Positions 34,063 to 45,977 of a DNA stretch of 64,000 nt are shown piece after piece. The notes under the pieces are model-generated. The model ran no database searches. It saw nothing but the letters and a program-made list of their open reading frames with translations, and was not told the origin of the DNA. A program made the translations under genes and the position numbers. Source of the DNA: Auanema rhodensis (Eukaryota; Nematoda; Chromadorea; Rhabditida; Rhabditidae). The stretch lies in NCBI GenBank assembly GCA_964057225.1, contig OZ059898.1:5828001-5892000 (forward strand), given 5' to 3'. Each line of letters opens with the position of its first letter. The first letter of the stretch is position 1.

Positions 34063-37000
34063 GCTGTTAGCTCTCTTTTCATAGAAAATCATATTCTGAT
34101 TAGCTTATGGTTATGACACAAAAATGTTCCGTCAAGAATTGAAAAATATGACTACTGATACCTCTGATATGAGAGAAAATCATATTCTTAATGACTTGTA
34201 GCTCTGATACTTCACTGTAAGTAATAAAAACTAAAACATATGATCTCGGGCGGGCTCGAACCGCCGGCCTTCTGTGTGTTAGACAGATGTGATAACCACT
34301 ACACCACGAGATCGCTGTTAGCTCTCTTTTCATAGAGAATCATATTCTGATTAGCTTATGGTTGTGACATAAAAATGTTCCCTCAAGAACTGAAAAATAT
34401 GACTTCTGATACCTCTGATATGAGAGAAAATCATATTCTTAATGACTTGTAGCTGTAATACTTCACTGTAAGTAATAAAAACTAAAACATATGATCTCGG
34501 GCGGGCTCGAACCGCCGGCCTTCTGTGTGTTAGACAGATGTGATAACCACTACACCACGAGATCGCTGTTAGCTCTCTTTTCATAGAGAATCATATTCTG
34601 ATTAGCTTATGGTTGTGACATAAAAATGTTCCGTCAAGAATTGAAAAATATGACTACTGATACCTCTGATATGAGAGAAAATCATATTCTTAATGACTTG
34701 TAGCTCTGATACTTCACTGTAAGTAATAAAAACTAAAACATATGATCTCGGGCGGGCTCGAACCGCCGGCCTTCTGTGTGTTAGACAGATGTGATAACCA
34801 CTACACCACGAGATCGCTGTTAGCTCTCTTTTCATAGAGAATCATATTCTGATTAGCTTATGGTTGTGACATAAAAATGTTCCCTCAAGAACTGAAAAAT
34901 ATGACTTCTGATACCTCTGATATGAGAGAAAATCATATTCTTAATGACTTGTAGCTGTAATACTTCACTGTAAGTAAGAAAAACTAAAACATATGATCTC
35001 GGGCGGGCTCGAACCGCCGGCCTTCTGTGTGTTAGACAGATGTGATAACCACTACACCACGAGATCGCTGTTAGCTCTCTTTTCATAGAAAATCATATTC
35101 TGATTAGCTTATGGTTATGACACAAAAATGTTCCGTCAAGAACTGAAAAATATGACTATTGATACCTCTGATATGAGAGAAAATCATATTCTTAATGACT
35201 TGTAGCTCTGATACTTCACTGTAAGTAATAAAAACTAAAACATATGATCTCGGGCGGGCTCGAACCGCCGGCCTTCTGTGTGTTAGACAGATGTGATAAC
35301 CACTACACCACGAGATCGCTGTTAGCTCTCTTTTCATAGAAAATCATATTCTGATTAGCTTATGGTTATGACACAAAAATGTTCCGTCAAGAACAGAAAA
35401 ATATGACTTCTGATACCTCTGATATGAGAGAAAATCATATTCTTAATGACTTGTAGCTCTAATACTTCACTGTAAGTAAGAAAAACTAAAACATATGATC
35501 TCGGGCGGGCTCGAACCGCCGGCCTTCTGTGTGTTAGACAGATGTGATAACCACTACACCACGAGATCGCTGTTAGCTCTCTTTTCATAGAGAATCATAT
35601 TCTGATTAGCTTATGTTTATGACACCAAAATGTTCCGTCAAGAACAGAAAAATATGACTTCTGATACCTCTGATATGAGAGAAAATCATATTCTTAATGA
35701 CTTGTAGCTCTAATACTTCACTGTAAGTAAAAAAAACTAAAACATATGATCTCGGGCGGGCTCGAACCGCCGGCCTTCTGTGTGTTAGACAGATGTGATA
35801 ACCACTACACCACGAGATCGCTGATAGTTCTCTTTTCATAGAAAATCATATTCTGATTAGCTTATGTTTATGACACCAAAATGTTCCGTCAAGAACAGAA
35901 AAATATGACTTCTGATACCTCTGATAAGAGAGAAAATCATATTCTTAATGACTTGTAGCTCTAATACTTCACTGTAAGTAAGAAAAACTAAAACATATGA
36001 TCTCGGGCGGGCTCGAACCGCCGGCCTTCTGTGTGTTAGACAGATGTGATAACCACTACACCACGAGATCGCTGATAGTTCTCTTTTCATAGAAAATCAT
36101 ATTCTGATTAGCTTATGTTTATGACACCAAAATGTTCCGTCAAGAACAGAAAAATATGACTTCTGATACCTCTGATAAGAGAGAAAATCATATTCTTAAT
36201 GACTTGTAGCTCTAATACTTCACTGTAAGTAAAAAAAACTAAAACATATGATCTCGGGCGGGCTCGAACCGCCGGCCTTCTGTGTGTTAGACAGATGTGA
36301 TAACCACTACACCACGAGATCGCTGATAGTTCTCTTTTCATAGAAAATCATATTCTGATTAGCTTATGGTTGTGACACAAAAATGTTCCGTCAAGAACTG
36401 AAAAATATGACTTCTGATACCTCTGATATGAGAGAAAATCATATTCTTAATGACTTGTAGCTCTAATACTTCACTGTAAGTAAGAAAAACTAAAACATAT
36501 GATCTCGGGCGGGCTCGAACCGCCGGCCTTCTGTGTGTTAGACAGATGTGATAACCACTACACCACGAGATCGCTGTTAGCTCTCTTTTCATAGAAAATC
36601 ATATTCTGATTAGCTTATGGTTGTGACACAAAAATGTTCCGTCAAGAACTGAAAAATATGACTTCTGATACCTCTGATATGAGAGAAAATCATATTCTTA
36701 ATGACTTGTAGCTCTAATACTTCACTGTAAGTAAGAAAAACTAAAACATATGATCTCGGGCGGGCTCGAACCGCCGGCCTTCTGTGTGTTAGACAGATGT
36801 GATAACCACTACACCACGAGATCGCTGTTAGCTCTCTTTTCATAGAAAATCATATTCTGATTAGCTTATGGTTATGACACAAAAATGTTCCCTCAAGAAC
36901 TGAAAAATATGACTTCTGTTACTTCTGATATGAGAGAAAATCATATTCTTAATGACTTGTAGCTCTAATACTTCACTGTAAGTAAGAAAAACTAAAACAT

Positions 37001-37946
37001 ATGATCTCGGGCGGGCTCGAACCGCCGGCCTTCTGTGTGTTAGACAGATGTGATAACCACTACACCACGAGATCGCTGTTTGCTCTCTTTTCATAGAAAA
37101 TCATATTCTGATTAGCTTATGGTTATGACACAAAAATGTTCCCTCAAGAACTGAAAAATATGACTTCTGTTACTTCTGATATGAGAGAAAATCATATTCT
37201 TAATGACTTGTAGCTCTGATACTTCACTGTAAGTAAGAAAAACTAAAACATATGATCTCGGGCGGGCTCGAACCGCCGGCCTTCTGTGTGTTAGACAGAT
37301 GTGATAACCACTACACCACGAGATCGCTGTTTTCTCTCTTTTCATAGAAAATCATATTCTGATTAGCTTATGGTTGTGACACAAAAATGTTCCGTCAAGA
37401 ACGGAAAAATATGACTTCTGTTACTTCTGATATGAGAAAATCATATTCTTAATGACTTGTAGCTCTAATACTTCACTGTAAGTAAGAAAAACTAAAACAT
37501 ATGATCTCGGGCGGGCTCGAACCGCCGGCCTTCTGTGTGTTAGACAGATGTGATAACCACTACACCACGAGATCGCTGTTTGCTCTCTTTTCATAGAAAA
37601 TCATATTCTGATTAGCTTTTGGTTGTGACACAAAAATGTTCCGTCAAGAACGGAAAAATATGACTTCTGTTACTTCTGATATGAGAGAAAATCATATTCT
37701 TAATGACTTGTAGCTCTAATACTTCACTGTAAGTAAGAAAAACTAAAACATATGATCTCGGGCGGGCTCGAACCGCCGGCCTTCTGTGTGTTAGACAGAT
37801 GTGATAACCACTACACCACGAGATCGCTGTTAGCTCTCTTTTCATAGAAAATCATATTCTGATTAGCTTATGGTTATGACACAAAAATGTTCCCTCAAGA
37901 ACTGAAAAATATGACTACTGATACCTCTGATATGAGAGAAAATCAT

Positions 37947-38000
37947 ACCGCCGGCCTTCTGTGTGTTAGACAGATGTGATAACCACTACACCACGAGATC
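37947..38000 (-). pseudogene. Truncated tRNA-Val, 3' end deleted
   Basis: A 76-bp deletion joins the spacer to the middle of the T arm. The 5' acceptor strand, D arm and anticodon arm remain, but most of the T arm, the 3' acceptor strand and the terminator are gone. It cannot form a cloverleaf. Confidence 0.9.
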
Positions 38001-41000
38001 GCTGTTAGCTCTCTTTTCATAGAAAATCATATTCTGATTAGCTTATGGTTATGACACAAAAATGTTGGGTCAAGAACAGAAAAATATGACTTCTGATACC
38101 TCTGATATGAGAGAAAATCATATTCTTAATGACTTGTAGCTCTGATACTTCACTGTAAGTAATAAAAACTAAAACATATGATCTCGGGCGGGCTCGAACC
38201 GCCGGCCTTCTGTGTGTTAGACAGATGTGATAACCACTACACCACGAGATCGCTGTTAGCTCTCTTTTCATAGAAAATCATATTCTGATTAGCTTATGGT
38301 TATGACACAAAAATGTTCCCTCAAGAACTGAAAAATATGACTTCTGTTACTTCTGATATGAGAGAAAATCATATTCTTAATGACTTGTAGCTCTGATACT
38401 TCACTGTAAGTAAGAAAAACTAAAACATATGATCTCGGGCGGGCTCGAACCGCCGGCCTTCTGTGTGTTAGACAGATGTGATAACCACTACACCACGAGA
38501 TCGCTGTTAGCTCTCTTTTCATAGAAAATCATATTCTGATTAGCTTATGGTTATGACACAAAAATGTTCCCTCAAGAACTGAAAAATATGACTTCTGTTA
38601 CTTCTGATATGAGAGAAAATCATATTCTTAATGACTTGTAGCTCTAATACTTCACTGTAAGTAAGAAAAACTAAAACATATGATCTCGGGCGGGCTCGAA
38701 CCGCCGGCCTTCTGTGTGTTAGACAGATGTGATAACCACTACACCACGAGATCGCTGTTAGCTCTCTTTTCATAGAAAATCATATTCTGATTAGCTTATG
38801 GTTATGACACAAAAATGTTCCCTCAAGAACTGAAAAATATGACTTCTGATACCTCTGATATGAGAGAAAATCATATTCTTAATGACTTGTAGCTCTAATA
38901 CTTTTCTGTAAGTAAGAAAAACTAAAACATATGATCTCGGGCGGGCTCGAACCGCCGGCCTTCTGTGTGTTAGACAGATGTGATAACCACTACACCACGA
39001 GATCGCTGTTAGCTCTCTTTTCATAGAAAATCATATTCTGATTAGCTTATGGTTATGACACAAAAATGTTCCGTCAAGTACTGAAAAATATGACTTCTGA
39101 TACCTCTGATATGAGAGAAAATCATATTCTTAATGACTTGTAGCTCTAATACTTCACTGTAAGTAAGAAAAACTAAAACATATGATCTCGGGCGGGCTCG
39201 AACCGCCGGCCTTCTGTGTGTTAGACAGATGTGATAACCACTACACCACGAGATCGCTGTTTGCTCTCTTTTCATAGAAAATCATATTCTGATTAGCTTA
39301 TGGTTATGACACAAAAATGTTCCGTCAAGAACTGAAAAATATGACTTCTGATACCTCTGATATGAGAGAAAATCATATTCTTAATGACTTGTAGCTCTAA
39401 TACTTCACTGTAAGTAAGAAAAACTAAAACATATGATCTCGGGCGGGCTCGAACCGCCGGCCTTCTGTGTGTTAGACAGATGTGATAACCACTACACCAC
39501 GAGATCGCTGATAGTTCTCTTTTCATAGAAAATCATATTCTGATTAGTTTATGTTTATGACACCAAAATGTTCCGTCAAGAACAGAAAAATATGACTTCT
39601 GATACCTCTGATATGAGAGAAAATCATATTCTTAATGACTTGTAGCTCTAATACTTCACTGTAAGTAAGAAAAACTAAAACATATGATCTCGGGCGGGCT
39701 CGAACCGCCGGCCTTCTGTGTGTTAGACAGATGTGATAACCACTACACCACGAGATCGCCGTTAGCTCTCTTTTCATAGAAAATCATATTCTGATTAGCT
39801 TATGGTTATGACACAAAAATGTTCCGTCAAGAACTGAAAAATATAACTACCGATACCTCTGATCTGAGAGAAAATCATATTCTTAATGACTTGTAGCTCT
39901 AATACTTTTCTGTAAGTAAGAAAAACTAAAACATATGATCTCGGGCGGGCTCGAACCGCCGGCCTTCTGTGTGTTAGACAGATGTGATAACCACTACACC
40001 ACGAGATCGCTGTTTGCTCTCTTTTCATAGAAAATCATATTCTGATTAGCTTATGGTTGTGACACAAAAATGTTCCGTCAAGAACTGAAAAATATGACTA
40101 CTGATACCTCTGATATGAGAGAAAATCATATTCTTAATGACTTGTAGCTCTAATACTTCACTGTAAGTAAGAAAAACTAAAACATATGATCTCGGGCGGG
40201 CTCGAACCGCCGGCCTTCTGTGTGTTAGACAGATGTGATAACCACTACACCACGAGATCGCTGTTTGCTCTCTTTTCATAGAAAATCATATTCTGATTAG
40301 CTTATGGTTGTGACACAAAAATGTTCCGTCAAGAACTGAAAAATATGACTACTGATACCTCTGATATGAGAGAAAATCATATTCTTAATGACTTGTAGCT
40401 CTAATACTTTTCTGTAAGTAAGAAAAACTAAAACATATGATCTCGGGCGGGCTCGAACCGCCGGCCTTCTGTGTGTTAGACAGATGTGATAACCACTACA
40501 CCACGAGATCGCCGTTAGCTCTCTTTTCATAGAAAATCATATTCTGATTAGCTTATGGTTATGACACAAAAATGTTCCGTCAAGAACTGAAAAATATGAC
40601 TACTGATACCTCTGATATGAGAGAAAATCATATTCTTAATGACTTGTAGCTCTAATACTTCACTGTAAGTAAGAAAAACTAAAACATATGATCTCGGGCG
40701 GGCTCGAACCGCCGGCCTTCTGTGTGTTAGACAGATGTGATAACCACTACACCACGAGATCGCCGTTAGCTCTCTTTTCATAGAAAATCATATTCTGATT
40801 AGCTTATGGTTATGACACAAAAATGTTCCGTCAAGAACTGAAAAATATGACTACTGATACCTCTGATATGAGAGAAAATCATATTCTTAATGACTTGTAG
40901 CTCTGATACTTCACTGTAAGTAATAAAAACTAAAACATATGATCTCGGGCGGGCTCGAACCGCCGGCCTTCTGTGTGTTAGACAGATGTGATAACCACTA

Positions 41001-42466
41001 CACCACGAGATCGCTGTTTGCTCTCTTTTCATAGAAAATCATATTCTGATTAGCTTATGGTTGTGACACAAAAATGTTCCGTCAAGAACTGAAAAATATG
41101 ACTTCTGTTACTTCTGATATGAGAGAAAATCATATTCTTAATGACTTGTAGCTCTAATACTTCACTGTAAGTAAGAAAAACTAAAACATATGATCTCGGG
41201 CGGGCTCGAACCGCCGGCCTTCTGTGTGTTAGACAGATGTGATAACCACTACACCACGAGATCGCTGATTTCTCTCTTTTCATAGAAAATCATATTCTGA
41301 TTAGCTTATGGTTGTGACACAAAAATGTTCCGTCAAGAACGGAAAAATATGACTTCTGTTACTTCTGATATGAGAGAAAATCATATTCTTAATGACTTGT
41401 AGCTCTAATACTTCACTGTAAGTAAGAAAAACTAAAACATATGATCTCGGGCGGGCTCGAACCGCCGGCCTTCTGTGTGTTAGACAGATGTGATAACCAC
41501 TACACCACGAGATCGCTGTTTGCTCTCTTTTCATAGAAAATCATATTCTGATTAGCTTTTGGTTGTGACACAAAAATGTTCCGTCAAGAACGGAAAAATA
41601 TGACTTCTGTTACTTCTGATATGAGAGAAAATCATATTCTTAATGACTTGTAGCTCTAATACTTCACTGTAAGTAAGAAAAACTAAAACATATGATCTCG
41701 GGCGGGCTCGAACCGCCGGCCTTCTGTGTGTTAGACAGATGTGATAACCACTACACCACGAGATCGCTGTTTGCTCTCTTTTCATAGAAAATCATATTCT
41801 GATTAGCTTTTGGTTGTGACACAAAAATGTTCCGTCAAGAACGGAAAAATATGACTTCTGTTACTTCTGATATGAGAGAAAATCATATTCTTAATGACTT
41901 GTAGCTCTAATACTTCACTGTAAGTAAGAAAAACTAAAACATATGATCTCGTGCGGGCTCGAACCGCCGGCCTTCTGTGTGTTAGACAGATGTGATAACC
42001 ACTACACCACGAGATCGCTGTTAGCTCTCTTTTCATAGAGAATCATATTCTGATTAGCTTATGTTTATGACACCAAAATGTTCCGTCAAGAACAGAAAAA
42101 TATGACTTCTGATACCTCTGATATGAGAGAAAATCATATTCTTAATGACTTGTAGCTCTAATACTTCACTGTAAGTAAGAAAAACTAAAACATATGATCT
42201 CGGGCGGGCTCGAACCGCCGGCCTTCTGTGTGTTAGACAGATGTGATAACCACTACACCACGAGATCGCTGTTTGCTCTCTTTTCATAGAAAATCATATT
42301 CTGATTAGCTTTTGGTTGTGACACAAAAATGTTCCGTCAAGAACGGAAAAATATGACTTCTGTTACTTCTGATATGAGAGAAAATCATATTCTTAATGAC
42401 TTGTAGCTCTAATACTTTGTACTACGTTGTAATTGTTTTATTTTGATTTTTATTTTAAATTTCCAG

Positions 42467-44480
42467 AGTGTCGTATGTGGTTTAATTGTTACTTCCTTTT
42501 CTGGTATATCTGCTGATATTCGTTCGTTACGATTAGTTTTCAATACACAGCCATGCGATGGGGTATAATATCAAATGATTAAAGCTAATGGTGACTTTAA
42601 TTTCAGTTTATTCGTCTATCGTCATTAACCCTTGCTCTAATAGTTCCGAATTGCAATCATGGGTTTCTCATGGCTGCTGTTGTTGCTCTTCTTTCGGTAG
42701 TTTATCGTATCAAATCGTAACAGACTTGAATAAATGTTCTAATAAGATGATGTGTTTTCAGAATTCCATGTGAGGTTCTAGTGAAAGTTGCCGAAAATTT
42801 TTACGTGGAAGAAAGCAGGCAAGAAATTAGTTTCATTATATAATGCTCAATTTTATTTTTCATTGTTATAATCATCTTTTTTGCAGGTACAACGATGGGG
42901 ATTGCCTAGATACACCAGTACGGATAATCAAAGTGACTGGACCATTGCTGTTTTTAAACATTGAAGACACTCGTAAGGAAATTTATCTCCAAGTGGTTAC
43001 AGTTAAAGGGTCAGTACAAGTTTATTTCTTTAATTAATAAGTCCAAAATAATTGTTTGAAGAAATTTGAGGTGCATGGAAAAGTTCATACTATAATTCAT
43101 ACGATAGCTAATGATTTATTATTTCGGTGTTCCTAATTCAATCAACATTTTTCATTTCATGTCAGATTATCTGCTTTACATATATCTTTTGAAATTTGCT
43201 TCTTGTCATTAGAATGATAATGATGATAGTAGCTGACGACATACATCGTTGTCGTTCGCCTTTTACATGATAATCCAGTTCATAGAATAGTGTTTAGGAA
43301 ATTGTCAACAAAAACGCCTTAAAAATTGCGAAGTAACAAACGAAACTGAAATATAGTAGATAGGATTGCGGAAAGCATCATTAATTTGTGTAATCATTGA
43401 TTCTAAATCTCAGAAACCAGAGAACATAATCATCTAAAACAGAAAATATTTGTTTAATATCAAATGTTGTTTCAGCTTAATTGGAATCGGTATCGGATCT
43501 CGAACAGTAAGCTTGCGTAGTACAAATGGTCCAATGGTTATTGCGAATCGTGAAAGTATCGATAAAAGAAGTAGTACCAACCTAACGAATATTGTGATAA
43601 CTCATGAAGTAGATCTTAATCAAGTACATACTTTTTCTGTTTTGATAATCATAGATTATTATTTGTTTAAGAGTCAGATGCTTGGTTCTGATCAAAATAT
43701 ACCTCGTTTCATCGTACTAGATTGCTCAGGCTTATCAGCAATTGATACGGAAGCTATGCAAATGCTCTCCCAGGTTTTTCAAAGTTACTCATTTTCTACA
43801 ACTTAAATTTGTATTATTAGGTTTATTTTGATCTAAGCAATGATCATATACGTCTTATGTTTGCCGGAATGTCCGGTAAGTTCAAATCGTTACCTACTAT
43901 ATCTTTCCCTGATTTCACTGAACATCTTTATCGTATTATTCATCGATTTTAAGTCTGTTTACGGTGTCTGAATCTGTTTAATTAGTCTAGAACTTAGCTC
44001 AATTTATACAAATTACATCAATCTTATTGTATATTGAAACTCGTAAATCTAAACGACTTGACTATAGTGAAACAGTCCATAAAGAGTCATAAGCTGAGAA
44101 CGCTGAGCGTTTATAGCCAACTAACAAACCGTTTTTACGCGTTTTTATGTCTAGCCCTTGTCTTTATTTCGAAACATTTTATTCTTAAGAACTATGCATT
44201 TTCAGCTCGAATTCGTGACGATCTTGAAAGTAGTACATTCCATACTAGAGTACCTTTATCGTCATTTTATCCTACAGTTACTGAAGCACTAGTTGCAGCA
44301 CGAAGTATAGCTTTACCATTTCATATGAGGTAATATTGAACACGGGGGATACAAGAGAAAATTGTTAAAACTCCATTTTTTAGTGTTTCTATGAATGGAT
44401 ATAGAGATGTGATTGCTCTCTCAACTGCGGCGTCTAATCAGGATATCAGCATAGCTCATCAATCGGCTGAAGCAGTTTGA
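42467..44480 (+). CDS. SLC26/SulP anion transporter, C-terminal part (5' exons not seen)
   Basis: Eight exons join in frame: 42467-42562, 42607-42716, 42762-42818, 42887-43009, 43476-43773, 43821-43875, 44206-44329 and 44384-44480 (TGA). The first two encode the last membrane segments (GFLMAAVVALLS), followed by the link into a cytoplasmic STAS domain with the strand VRIIKVTGPLLFLNIE, the hallmark VLDCSGLSAIDTEA and the late motif SSFYPTVTEAL. SulP proteins exchange sulfate, chloride or other anions; the substrate cannot be read here. About 350-400 N-terminal residues of the usual transporter are missing: the first visible exon lies 50 bp after the tRNA array. Exon 5 may contain a 48-bp in-frame intron (43622-43669). 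Confidence 0.85.
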
Positions 44481-45977
44481 TAATGAATTCTAAATTTTTT
44501 TATTAAAAAAATCTCTAATCTATTTGTCTTGCTCTCTCTCTTTCTCTCTCTCTTTATTTTGCACTTTTTCTTCAATGTTGTTCATCTTTTTTTCTAATTG
44601 ATAACAAGATGTGAAACACCATATTGGAGGAAATGCGGAAGTTTTCTTATGAGCCATCTTCAAGGAAATATGACCTATGTGCCCATTTATTCGTCATTCT
44701 TCAATAGTATGATCATAGCCCTTTCTGAGAATTCTATCACATCCACATGACATTTCAGATTTTTATCAAGAAGAACTGGAATTAATTTCATCCAATTCTG
44801 CTCTTTGAAATTCGAAATTCTTGCAATCTTGACTTTACAGTTCACACACGTACACAAACTGTCACGTGTACGTCGCCGACAGTATTATCAGCGTAGTCGT
44901 ATAAGATTCTCTGAGTTTTTCATCTCTTCTTTGGAAATTCTCTAGTTTTTTTTCATTGTTCTATCTATTTTACCCAGTCAACCCCTACTCTCTTCACGTT
45001 CTTCTATGAGATGTTGAAAAATGTGTCAAGCCCATTGAACTGAATTCTGTTGATAGGTTTGTGGTAGCATATGAAAACAAGATTTTTCTTTGAATAAATT
45101 GTTTTTTTTTCAAATATCATAATGTAAATAACAGCAAAGACATAAATATTTTATTTTTTAATTCGTCTCATAGTAGTAAGTTTGATAGATTGCGAAGGAT
45201 ATAATCATCCTTTACCGTCTAGGGACCGTATAATAAGGTGTGTACATTAGTATAATAACATATATATATAACTAATACTGTTATATAACTGCTGTACGAG
45301 AAAAAAAGTCTTCCGGTCGTCTGAAACCCGCTTCTGCTGACTGGCAAAGTGATGGATACGTCGTGATTTCTCTGTATTCTCAGACCAACATGAGTGATGT
45401 CGTCATAGACGATTGCAAAATTAATTTTTTTTTCTTACTTCTTGAGGCAAGCGTGTCATAGTGAGATTTTGAAAGAGATTAGATCTCGGGTTTTCATTAG
45501 ATATATCTATCGAACTCTGAATTTGTTCAGAAGATCAAGGCTACACTCAGTAAGCAAAATGACTATAGAGCTTTTGCTATTAGTCGTCAAACGAATCGCT
45601 CATGCTGGTTTTGATGGACTATTAAGTTTAAAAATATCTGACAGAAAAAAGGTTGAAAAATGTGTGTAGGAATGGAAAGAAAAGAAAAAAGGTAGGAATA
45701 AGGAGAAACAAATTCAAAATAGAAGTATGAGATATGTAATAAACTATTCGAAGTTATATAATATATGAAAAATAATAATTGATAATAATGATGATGATGA
45801 TGATGATGAGGTGGTTCATGGGGAGATTAAGATGAACAAGTGAGTAAATATAAAAATTTCAGAAACATGTATAGTTGATTAGGATGATCGCATTAGAGCA
45901 GAGCATCAAGTACAGCTTACATGTATTTTCCAAAACTTAAGCGTGAGGATCATTGGGTGATAGCATTAATCAGTTGC
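44481..45977. other. Intergenic region between convergent genes
   Basis: AT-rich sequence between the ends of the plus-strand SLC26 gene and the minus-strand CAP gene. It holds pyrimidine-rich runs near 44530-44560 and a short (GAT)n run at about 45785-45808. Open frames here look like chance, and I see no gene or RNA. Confidence 0.5.

Larger units (their letters stand above)
31063..42417 (-). repeat. tRNA-Val(AAC) tandem array, block 3 (44 full units plus one truncated)
   Basis: Full tRNA copies start at 31200 + 251n (n = 0 to 7), 33237 + 251n (n = 0 to 16), 37502 and 37753, and 38179 + 251n (n = 0 to 16, last 42195-42267). Three indels break the register: a 29-bp partial duplication near 33130, a 2-bp deletion near 37435 and a 76-bp deletion at 37946. 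Spacers here are more diverged from block 1 than those in block 2, and a unit family with TAATAAAAAC next to the terminator is restricted to this block. The last unit is cut at 42417, before its tRNA, where unique sequence begins. Confidence 0.96.

Noticed and set aside
56..42287. More than 100 tandem 77-codon open frames on the minus strand
   Set aside because: Each frame is the tRNA-Val gene and its flanks read as protein, with the 251-bp period and the stop just outside the next unit. Differences between copies change amino acids freely and the tRNA part alone explains the conservation, so I see no sign of a protein gene. They would be easily misannotated.
1..42417. CRISPR-like or satellite-only interpretation of the regular repeats
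   Set aside because: The unit is 251 bp with a full tRNA cloverleaf, A and B boxes and terminator, and the spacers are homologous to each other rather than unique.
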